Positions 55,561 to 64,000 of a stretch of 64,000 bases of DNA are shown piece by piece. The stretch comes from Apostichopus japonicus (Eukaryota; Echinodermata; Holothuroidea; Aspidochirotida; Stichopodidae): the NCBI RefSeq assembly GCF_037975245.1, contig NC_092564.1, positions 17,471,484 through 17,535,483 of the forward strand. The letters run 5' to 3'. Numbering within the stretch: the first letter of the stretch is position 1; the number at the start of each line of letters is the position of its first letter. The notes below the pieces were generated by a model. That model did no database searches. It had not been told where the DNA came from and saw only the letters and a program-made list of their open reading frames with translations. A program made the translations under genes and the position numbers.

Positions 55561-55685
55561 ATTTGTTGTACAAATACCTCGTTAATTGGACGTTGGTTGG
55601 TAAATAAAACGCCTATTGCAAACAGAATAATCACAAATATTTCGCCGACGACCCACCTGGTTGCACCTGTGCGGTTCTCGGCCAT
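55561..55685 (-). CDS. additional sulfotransferase-type first exon (membrane anchor), unpaired
   Basis: On the minus strand ATG at 55685 gives MAENRTGATRWVVGEIFVII, LFAIGVLFTNQRP and INEVFVQQ, then donor GTAAGTAA. Length (125 nt), a single hydrophobic segment and the two-base exit phase match the anchor exons of genes A and B. Either an alternative first exon of gene B with its own promoter and anchor, or the remnant of a third gene whose catalytic exon is gone. Splicing to 53947 would keep frame. Confidence 0.65.
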
Positions 55686-57723
55686 TTCCAATTAAGCGAG
55701 TCAACATTTACGTAAATAGTTGCCCGATGTTCACTGTTCAAATGGCACGTTCGAAGAGAAAGCGAGAGAGAGTGAGGGATACTGAGAGAAGCTAATGGAA
55801 GGTTATGAAATAGGTGTATACACATACAACCCCGTGTTATCTTATAAACGTTAGAAAGGGTTTCGTTTATATCCGCTTAATTATCTTCCACACAGACAGA
55901 TGGACCATCGCCTCTCTGCGATAAGGTATACTTCCTGTGTGCCATTCATCCTGATAGTCTGAGCCGAATAAGAGAATTAGAATAGTTTTTACATCCGCCT
56001 GAAAGGTTTGAAGATTGTCGAGAAATAGACGTAGTGTCTTTCATTGGACTGTAAATGTTGGCTGGGAAGGGGGGGGGGGGAAGACTGATTTAGGTCGCAT
56101 GGACCTCTTTTGAAGGGTAAGAGGCAGATGATAAATTTATAAAGTGGGAGCTAAGGAAGGGAGGTCCTGGGGTCGTTGATCCCGACTCGCATGAAGGGAC
56201 ATGTGGTCCCCCCAACTTCCGAAAAAGCTAATTTTAGACGTCGATGATGCATTTTATGCAAGTATATTTATGACACAAAGTAGATATATCAGTGTAGGTA
56301 TAAATTAAGACTGTGATAATAAATGCTGATAAAATAGAGAGGAAATCCCCCGACTGAACCCTTTCTTCCCCAGACTGACGAAGGAGGTGGGCCATGCCAC
56401 CCACATCCCACCCCAAACCCCCACCACCCCACCCCACTACACCACACGTTGGCATAATTTCAGTCATCATCATTCCTTTTGATGGTTGAATGTTGTAGAG
56501 GATGAAATAAACTATGGTTTAACAATCAGGAGGTTTAAAGGTGATTTAAGGCCTTTTTAGAAATTCCTGGTTGGAACAGGAAGATTTGACAAGGAGAGCT
56601 GGCTGATAGGTTGGGTAGTACTATGCTAAATGTCACCTCTTCTAGCTTGAAATCTAAATCAGTGGTCATTGTGGTTAACTTTGCATGTGCCGAGATAGTC
56701 CATAAGCGATAACATATCAGTTACAGAAGCATACGTAGGCCTAGGTGAATCCATTAAGGCTTTGCAATACCAAGGGTCAATGTTGTTACGACATATGCTC
56801 ATGACCAAGGATCTCCCTTTGGTTGCAAATTCCATGTCACCGAACTTTTGATGACCCACAATACCCATTAAACTTCTTTTTTGTTCAATTAGAGTGATAT
56901 TCGGCTAAGATAAGAAAATTACACAACAATCAGGACATGGGCACATGTCCGTTTTTGGCTTTAATTGTTGGTAAAGATACAATCTTGGTGTTACGTAATA
57001 GAATAGGCAATTATTTCTGCAGTATTTGATATGACAGCTATAATATGTGCAAAGAATAGAGGCTTCGTTCACAATTAACCAGTATAATGTGTGGTTCTAT
57101 AGATATATAAGCATAACTTAACTGAACCCGTTGTTGCAAGTGCATTACACCAAACATTAATGTTGCGTCAAGGAAGGGCAAGCTCTTTTATCTTTCTGTT
57201 CTGAGTCCCTCAATTAAAGAGGGAAGGAGTGGGGGGGGGGGTTCACCCCTCACACCCCTAGACCTGCGTCTGACCACGGAGGAGTGGTCAAATTCTTCCA
57301 CGGGTGAACTTAAACATTCCTAGACCGAGAGTAAGTTCCCCGACAGACGAATGGCGATACAAGGTTGGGTCCTTACCCCACTCCCCATCCTTTGTGCGCG
57401 GCACTGTTCTGGGACCGCCATTAAAAATTCCCATGCAATGGACGATAGTTTTCCTCAGCATCTGACCACTTTCTCAAATAATATAACAGGTTCAGACATC
57501 TTTGTCGTCACTGCAGTGCAGCTATTAATGGTAAACGAAGTTGTTTCGAAACCAAACCCGGTCCCCAATTCGCAAACCAGAAATACCAAGTCCACAGAAG
57601 ACTCCGCTCAACAACAGTGTTCAGCAGCAATTTAGGTCAAAAGAAACTGGTACCTGTCGAGGTTTTAAACGTTGCGGACTTGCGGATCGAACACTCTAAA
57701 AGCAGGTGGCTGCTGCGGAACTA
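55686..57723. other. intergenic DNA between divergent sulfotransferase B and KTI12
   Basis: No gene supported. GA and C/G-rich runs at 55745-55790, 56068-56078 and 56395-56440. A 94-residue open frame at 57351-57635 has no family resemblance. Confidence 0.5.
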
Positions 57724-58379
57724 TGGAACGCCATGTTAACATTTATTCAATTATTAGAGATATCTTCAATTAATTTCAGATATCTCAAATTAAATTAAAT
57801 ATATCTCTAGTTATTGAAGATATCTTCAATTCAATTTGAGATATCAGAAATTGAATTTTCGATATCTTGAAGTTTATTTAAGATATCTCTAACTGTTTTT
57901 CAGATATCAAGAAATAAATTAAAGATATCATAAAAGGAAACATTATTTAAGATATCTCGAATTGAATTAGAGATATCCAAAATTGAATGCGAGATATCAA
58001 GAATTCGATTTAGAGATATCCAAAATTGAATTCGAGATTATCAAGAAAAGAATTCGAGATATCCAAACTTGAATTCAAGATATCAAGAATTCGAATTAGA
58101 GATATCCAAAATTGAATTAGAGATATCAATAATTCGAATTAGAGATATCTGGAATACAATTAGAGATATCTGGAATACAATTAGAGATATCCAAAATTCA
58201 ATTAGAGATATCAATAATTCAAATTAGAGATATCCAAAATCGAATTCTTGATATCTCGAATTCAATTTCTGATATCTCAAATATGTTTCAATTAGAGATA
58301 TCTGAAAATGAATTAGAGATATCTGGGAATGAATTAGAGACATCTGTAATTATTGAATAAATGTTAAAATGGCGTTCCA
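57724..58379. mobile_element. foldback element with TA duplication and 25 GATATC sites, next to KTI12
   Basis: TA at 57722-57723 and 58380-58381 flank inverted ends TGGAACGCCAT...ATGGCGTTCCA; the repeat continues through 'aacatttattcaa' for about 30 bp. The inside is a degenerate ~20-22-bp array 'attagagatatccaaaattg' with 25 GATATC words by my count, in both orientations. No coding capacity. It ends 86 bp before the KTI12 start codon, so it forms part of the 5' UTR or core promoter region. Confidence 0.92.
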
Positions 58380-58465
58380 TACGGAACCGCTTCTAGCTCT
58401 GAATGAGACATTTGTCATTGCCGAATGCTAGTTGAAATATATCGTTGCTACAATATTTCCATACA

Positions 58466-58613
58466 ATGCCGCTAGTAGTGTTATGCGGATTCCCGTCTTC
58501 AGGGAAAACTAAAAGAACAAATGAAATAAAGAAACAACTTGAAAAGAATGACAAGAAGGTCATCGTAGTTAGTGAGCACAATTTTGGAATCGATAAGAAT
58601 TTGGTATACGCTG
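58466..58613 (+). CDS. KTI12: KTI12 exon 1 (Walker A)
   Basis: ATG in a conserved start context (MPLVV, as in other KTI12 proteins). GFPSSGKT is the P-loop. Donor GTGAGT at 58614. Confidence 0.96.
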
Positions 58614-61600
58614 GTGAGTGAAAAACTATTTCAACAGTCATGTGCCTAGTAAGTTATCCTTAGGACTAGTTTTGCGACACAGTCAATGCGCAGAAGATAG
58701 TGCACGATACAGTATAGTGCACAATAGACTCGTGCTAGTTTGGATATGTACTTGTTATTGTTGCACTGTACACATTTGGCCGCGTCCTAATTTTACGATG
58801 ACTGTCCAAATGGAAAATAAGGAATATGTCTCGGGCTGGTCTAAGAATCAGTTTTCATCTATGCAAGCAGGGATGAAATATCTTAACATGTTAAAAATAT
58901 TGTAGGAAACATTTCATCACATGGTTTAATGCAAAATGGGACTATTGCTATCTTGCTGTTTAGAAAGTTTAGACCAACTGATGTTTTTCACCTTCAAAAG
59001 TTTGATGTCTGAGCGTAAGAAGTTTGTTAATTTTCATGTTTCTTTTTTCTTCAGACTCAAAGAAAGAAGTGAGCTTGCGTGGTGATTTAAGATCTGGTGT
59101 CTTAAGGTAGGAACAGAAATTCTGCCAGAAAATCCAAGCTTGCCCAATATAATACTGTAAACAACTTCTAAACATGACGTAAATTCCCTTATTATTATCT
59201 TATTGGAAAGTAGATTTGAAATGATAATTATTTCAGTGGTCACATGAAACAAAAGAAGTGGGAGAGGTTGATATTGAGGTGATGTGGAGGGGAGTTGAAT
59301 TCCAATGTTGAAATGAAGGGAATTTGTTTTTATGCTCAGGTAGACATCAACAACATCATGATCAATTATTTGAAGGAAATTTATATGAAAAACACTGACA
59401 AGTAGACACTTATATTTAAAAGGACGAAAATGATATATTATCATTGCATCATTCTCTGTAGCAAACGCAAGAAATATTCTCATGTTAAATGTGGCCAGAA
59501 ATTACTAATATATTTGCCAGATGTTCTCTGTTTTTTCTTTAGTGTTCTGTGGTGAGTATTGTTATGACAAAAATAAACTACAATTCGAAAGACAAGAAGA
59601 CAATAAGATCAGTTTTAAACATTTTCACCATTTACAGGGAAATATCTAAAGAGACTGTGGTCATCCTTGATTCCCTTAATTATATAAAAGGTGAGTTCTT
59701 TGCCTTTTCTTGGAATCTGATACATTATTTCCTGTAGCCCATAATAACTTCATGGTTATTCATGATGTTGTGCAAAAATGTACATGGAGGTTTGATTTCA
59801 AAAGAGGTTATTGACTATGTACAGTCTCTGCAACACATGTTTGATACGAGCTGTTCTTCATCATTGCGTCACTGAAACAGTTACACACAGTGAATTACAG
59901 TTATAAAAGCTTCATTAAGAAAAAAATACTTCTCAGAAAAAAATAATGTGTGTACCAAAGAAACAGCAACACAGTACAGTATTAAGTAAATGAACAGAAA
60001 TAATGTGATATGGTCACCTGGTGCAATCCTATTCTTCATTTTTCTTGCAAATCAACTATGTTTTAAATAATTTTTTGTGTGTTTGACAGTATTTAGGGAA
60101 TTGAGTGGGTTGATTTATATATGTACTGAGGGGCAGATGAGGTTGGGAAGGGTGGAGGGTGTGTGTGCCTGTTTGGGGGGGGGGGGGTGTCAATGTATTA
60201 GTTACTGTTGCTGGAATGACAAGTTCAAGTTTTTAACCTTTCAGTAATTTTTAATATGTTTGACAGGTTTCAGATATGAGCTTTTCTGTGGTATCAAGTC
60301 AGCGCAAACGCCCCATTGTGTTGTAAGTATTACCAGTGTCTCCTCACCGTCAAAATTTGCTATTTTTGTACTTGAAAAAAAAAATGTATTAATGTTTTCC
60401 ACATTAAATATCACTCATCTATGAGCATTGAAGTTGTGTTGCAAGTTTGGTCGGTAAAATGTTTACCACACTTACGTACCGAGTGTTTCTCAAGATCAGA
60501 ATTCAGTCGTTTTTATGAGCTAATGACACTGTTCAAGATTATATTCAATAAGTTCATTTTCATTAGTCAGTTAAAAAATGATTCTGCGGGATTTTTACAG
60601 AAAAGAAAAAGTGGCTACACTGTATGTATTAGCAGCTCAGTCAATGGAAAAGTTTACCCATTAGTCAGCATTTCTTGTAAAGAATGACTTTAACCACAAA
60701 TTTCCTGTTTCTTATGTTGTAGACCAGTGGTTCTCAAAGTGGTCCCTGCCACCCCTGGGGGGCGTTTGAAAGAGTCAGGGGGGTGTTACAGGGTACACGG
60801 GTAGTAGGGGGCGTTGGCACTGATTTGGGGGTACCTGGCAATTACGACACATCACTGCAGCAATTTAGGGCACAATAACGCATCCAGGGGGTCTTGGAAC
60901 AAACAAAAAGAATTTTGTGACCCAGAATTATCCAAAAATGGTATTAGAAATTCAATAACTCCACCCCAAGGTCCAATTTCTTTCGCGTTTGGATTATATT
61001 GTAGCACAAACATCCCTTGTAACTTATAAGCGCATAGCGCCACCATTTTAACCTGTCATTTGTGGTATTCCCTGAGTTGGTCAATGATTGCAAAGTCAAG
61101 GGGAGGGGGTAGGGGGAGGGGGGCATTGGGACAGTTCAAGATGGTCGAAGGGGCGGTCGTCTAAAAATGTTTGAGAACCACTGTTGTAGACCAATACGAA
61201 CCACTTGTATCAGGTCAAGTTGTTTTTCTATACCACTTTTAATTTCTGAGAGATATGACCTTTTGAACAGGTCAGGTCCATAAGTTAACGTGGTAAGGTT
61301 TTCAGATGCAACTCAAACTCAAGGATTAATGATCTTGAATGTCATCCAAGAATTTAATATGAATATATTATAATTAATAATTAAGTGATCATTATTAATA
61401 ATTAAGTGATCATGCCAGAGAGTTAACATATTTTAATGTGAATATCTTGAAAAACTGAATAGCTAGACACATTATTACATCAGCACTCAAATGTTTCTCG
61501 TTTCTGGAGCTGTGACATATCAAGACTAAAATTCTGCTTTTAATAATGTCATCTTGTTTCAAATTTCTATAAATTATGAAACCCTGCCTGGGCTAGCTAA

Positions 61601-63565
61601 TGTACTACATTGATGTAGTACAGTCAATGCGTAAAAGCTAAGACTTAGTGTTTAGAACCCTAGAGACTTCTGCCATCCCAAATTGCATTCCTACTTGTTC
61701 CTTGAACACTTTTATGTTAATATCTCAAGAAATTGCCCCTACCAAGAGTTTTAGGACAGTGAATTCAAACAAGACATAGATTGATCTTACTGTACCTCAA
61801 ATGATACACCTTTGATCTGTTAATGATCTAATCCAAATTTTGAGGGAGATAGAGACAAGAAAGAAAGACAAAATTAACCCCTCCCCCTCCCACCTCCCAT
61901 TCCCCCTCTCACTCCCCTCCCCAATTTTTAACCAGTCTGATGAATTTGTAATGATAAAGACCTTTGTGTAAACTTTGCTTCAGGCCCCCCTAATACTGGT
62001 TTATAATTCTCCACCTCATTCTTGTTCTTATTTACAGGTCCACTGTGATGTGAGCCATGATGATGCACGAGAATGGAATGAAGGAAGACCAGAGGGTGAA
62101 CGATACAACCAAGATGTGTAAGATCATTACCATTCAGGGAATCATTAAGTGTCAAATTTTGTGCAGCACTTTTTTGAAGGTTTTGAAGTTTGCCTTTTAC
62201 ATAAAAACTTTATCGTGTCCCCTGTCTACAAACTGTATCTGCATCTTTGCACTTGTACAGCAACTTCCTAGTATTTTGTGATGCGATGCGACTTGAATCA
62301 AATTATTCCCTGGGATTTGTAATCTCTAGTTGTCATGGCACTAGCTTTTTTTGACATAGAAAGAATCATTTCACTGGAAAGAAAGTCACTGTATCATTTT
62401 CCTTCTAAAGGTTATGTTCATATCTAGTATCCAAATTCCATTTAAGTGAAGAAATTTTGCTTAACAGATCTCCTTTGCAATACCTGCAGTGCATTTTCTT
62501 AGGGAATTTTCTCTTTGCTGGAAATATTTGTTAAGAAAGAAAATGAAACATGATTCAGATGCAAGAGTATACTGTTTCCCTTTTTCTTTTTCTCTGTCAC
62601 TTGTATCTCTTTATGATTGCATTATTTTATTCCAAATACGGTGACAGGTTTGATGCGTTAGTAATGAGGTTCGAACCTCCTGTGGGCAAGAATCGTTGGG
62701 ACAAGCCTTTATTCTCGCTGAAGAAAGACGAAAATGTCGACTTTGAGGCTATCAGTTCAGCGCTGTTCAATACCAAACCTCCTGCTAGAAATATGTCCAC
62801 TGTATCGGTAAGTACACGCATGCTGTGTATAAAAGACGGGTGGGTGGCTTTATGTCCACTGTAAAAAGAAAGATGAAAATGTCGACTTTGATGCTCTCAG
62901 TTCAGCGCTGTTCAATACCAAACCTCCTGCTAGAAATATGTCCACTGTATCGGTAAGTACAGTACACACATGGTGTGTATTAAAGTCAGGGGTGGGTGGC
63001 CATATGTCCATTGTAAAAAGAAAGATGAAAATGTCAACTTTGATGCTATCAGTTCAGCGCTGTTCAATACCAAACCTCCTGCTAGAAATATGTCCACTGT
63101 ATCGGTAAGTACAGTACACACATGGTGTGTATTAAAGTCAGGGGTGGGTGGCCATATGTCCATTGTAAAAAGAAAGATGAAAATGTCAACTTTGATGCTA
63201 TCAGTTCAGCGCTGTTCAATACCAAACCTCCTGCTAGAAATATGTCCACTGTATCGGTGAGTACAGTACACGCATGGTGTGTATTAAAGACAGGGGTCAG
63301 GGGTGGGTGGCCATATGTCCACTGTAAAAAGAAAGATGAAAATGTCATCTTTGATGCTCTCAGTTCAGCGCTGTTCAATACCAAACCTGCTGCTAGAAAT
63401 ATGTCCACTGTTTCAGTTAGTACACGTATGGTGTGTATGTAAGACAAAAGAATAGCACATTACCATCAAAATGATTATCAAAAATTTCCTCTTTGTTTTC
63501 AGCAACCTCTCTCTTCAACTAACTTTCTACATGAGCTTGATAAGAAGACCCAACAGATAGTTACG
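58466..63565 (+). CDS. KTI12: KTI12, Elongator-associated P-loop ATPase (7 exons visible, 3'-partial)
   Basis: KTI12 is a tRNA-dependent ATPase that regulates Elongator and hence wobble-uridine modification of tRNA. Exons 58466-58613, 59055-59106, 59638-59690, 60267-60322, 62038-62117, 62648-62807, 63503-63565; phases agree and give 204 residues before the window ends. Motifs: MPLVVLCGFPSSGKT (Walker A, residues 8-15), VSEHNFGIDKN, VVILDSLNYIKGFRYELFC (residues 74-92), DAREWNEGRPEGERYNQDV, RFEPPVGKNRWDKPLF and SSTNFLHELDKKTQQIV. All match KTI12 in order. The C-terminal tRNA-binding part (roughly the last 100-150 residues) lies beyond the window. The gene has many introns and two are modified by insertions: a hAT element in intron 4 and a donor-spanning tandem array after exon 6. 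It has none of the long linker seen in the human protein. Confidence 0.96.
59055..59106 (+). CDS. KTI12: KTI12 exon 2
   Basis: Acceptor CTTCAG, donor GTAGG. Encodes DSKKEVSLRGDLRSGVLR, aligning with human 'EKALRGALRASVER'. Short (52 nt); placed by phase and similarity. Confidence 0.88.
59638..59690 (+). CDS. KTI12: KTI12 exon 3 (ILDSLNYIKG)
   Basis: Acceptor TTTACAG, donor GTGAGT. Encodes EISKETVVILDSLNYIKG, the Walker-B-type strand and the most conserved KTI12 signature. Confidence 0.96.
60267..60322 (+). CDS. KTI12: KTI12 exon 4
   Basis: Acceptor TTTGACAG, donor GTAAGT. Encodes FRYELFCGIKSAQTPHCV, matching human 'FRYELYCLARAARTPLCLV'. Confidence 0.95.
60725..61183. mobile_element. hAT MITE in KTI12 intron 4
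   Basis: Terminal inverted repeats CAGTGGTTCTCAAA and TTTGAGAACCACTG, the classic hAT/Charlie-type end. Perfect 8-bp target duplication TTGTAGAC at 60717-60724 and 61184-61191. 459 bp, G-rich, no transposase. Confidence 0.96.
61192..62037. other. rest of KTI12 intron 4
   Basis: No exon or further element seen. Short direct repeats 'attaataattaagtgatcat' lie near 61373-61412. Confidence 0.5.
62038..62117 (+). CDS. KTI12: KTI12 exon 5
   Basis: Acceptor TTTACAG, donor GTAAGA. Encodes VHCDVSHDDAREWNEGRPEG followed by ERYNQDV, a segment present in yeast and invertebrate KTI12. Confidence 0.95.
62648..62807 (+). CDS. KTI12: KTI12 exon 6
   Basis: Acceptor GTGACAG, donor GTAAGT at 62808. Encodes VFDALVMRFEPPVGKNRWDK, PLFSLKKDENVDFEAISSAL and FNTKPPARNMSTVS, as in human 'ALTLRFEAPDSRNRWDRPLF'. 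The last 87 nt found the tandem array. Confidence 0.96.
62721..63422. repeat. tandem array of KTI12 exon-6 end plus splice donor, 5 units, 146-159-bp period
   Basis: Marker 'aagaaagaygaaaatgtc' at 62721 (true exon), 62867, 63018, 63170 and 63329. Each unit has the same ~87 nt of exon end, a donor (GTAAGT three times, GTGAGT, GTTAGT) and about 60 nt of intron ('ggggtgggtggccatatgtc'). All copies keep the reading frame DENVxFDAxSSALFNTKP(P/A)ARNMSTVS without stops. Plus- and minus-strand open frames in 62821-63447 are produced by these copies. Confidence 0.96.
63503..63565 (+). CDS. KTI12: KTI12 exon 7
   Basis: Acceptor TTTTCAG, donor GTAGCT. Encodes QPLSSTNFLHELDKKTQQIV and T, matching human 'QPLASGSFLHQLDQVTSQV'. 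The donor is weak, but the frame runs into a stop just after it, so splicing here is likely. Confidence 0.9.
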
Positions 63566-63824
63566 GTAGCTTAATCTTTCTCTCAGGGATGGGAAGAGGA
63601 TGGGGGAAGGGATGGCGGAGGGATGGGATGATGAGGATGGGCATGGAGAGTGAAATAGTTTTGTAGGATGTTGGAATACTTAGTATAAAATGAAGAAATA
63701 AACAATCTTTAAGGCGTAGAACAGCAGGATTATTGACGTTTCGAAAACTGGAACTTTGAGTTGAAAGAATATTGTCATATTTAAGGGGTGTAAGAGTTAA
63801 GGGGCCATTGCAGGTCTACCATCA

Positions 63825-64000
63825 TTTTATTGGTTATGATGCCGAAGGCTATAAGCATTGTAATCTTGATGGCGGGTGCGTTTGTGACGGCCAGCTTGTA
63901 AACACGGTATCTCAAGAAGCACAAGTTGAATCAATGTCATACTTGGTGGAAAGATGCCCCATGATTGAAATTGGTAGAGGCCAAAAGAGGTCAGCGAGTG
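63825..64000. repeat. dispersed repeat family, cut by window edge
   Basis: 'gttatgatgccgaaggctat', 'gtgacggccagcttgtaaac', 'acggtatctcaagaagcaca' and 'gaaattggtagaggccaaa', as at 35055-35230 and 20055-20725. Lies in a KTI12 intron. Confidence 0.9.

Noticed and set aside
57351-57635. 94-residue plus-strand ORF upstream of KTI12
   Set aside because: No recognisable domain, no splice context, low-complexity composition; probably chance.
62821-63447. Plus and minus ORFs after KTI12 exon 6 as separate genes
   Set aside because: They are copies of the exon-6 end inside the tandem array.

Overview
The window is animal genomic DNA: genes are split by GT-AG introns, intergenic space is AT-rich, and mobile and tandem repeats are dense. 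The protein families (a Gli factor with bilaterian-type motifs, expanded 2-O-sulfotransferase-like genes, a secreted fasciclin) and the dispersed repeats built on 'gtaaacacgatatctcaa...' with recurring 'aggtcacc' words suggest a marine deuterostome, probably an echinoderm, with a sea cucumber as a guess. The species cannot be fixed from sequence alone. I saw no bacterial, viral or organellar genes, no rRNA or tRNA, and no CRISPR array.

Layout. (1) 3340-22564, plus strand: ten exons of a Gli zinc-finger transcription factor, the Hedgehog pathway effector. The N-terminal exon(s) lie upstream or were not recognised. Every exon junction keeps phase, giving 1208 residues to a stop at 22564. (2) 22565-36440: long 3' UTR/intergenic DNA, a 70-bp tandem array, and a 3.1-kb composite DNA transposon with 8-bp target duplications. 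(3) 36444-43054, plus: a five-exon gene for a secreted protein with two fasciclin (FAS1) domains. A hAT-type element sits in intron 1 and a foldback element in intron 3. (4) 46562-49185 and 52969-54393, both minus: two paralogous two-exon genes for type II membrane sulfotransferases. Their catalytic cores carry a sharply bounded 98%-identical tract that looks like gene conversion. A third membrane-anchor first exon lies at 55561-55685. (5) 58466 to the window edge, plus: KTI12, the P-loop Elongator regulator, with seven exons visible and the C-terminus beyond the window. A 656-bp foldback element holding 25 GATATC sites ends 86 bp before its ATG.

The most unusual pattern concerns splice sites. 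In three places, two in Gli and one in KTI12, the end of a coding exon together with its 5' splice donor has been tandemly amplified into the following intron: about 21 copies of a 71-bp unit, 5 copies of an 84-90-bp unit, and 5 copies of a 146-159-bp unit. In the second array the units carry an acceptor as well as a donor, so they look like ready-made 20-21-nt microexons. A further array at 1630-2150 also repeats GTAAGT/GTATGT, and one at 2640-3335 abuts a splice acceptor. This resembles exon or intron birth by tandem duplication caught in progress.

The genes do not form an operon and have no evident shared pathway. Gli acts in the nucleus and cilium, the fasciclin outside the cell, the sulfotransferases in the Golgi, and KTI12 in tRNA wobble-uridine modification. 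Gene B of the sulfotransferase pair and KTI12 are divergently arranged; the fasciclin gene and sulfotransferase A converge.
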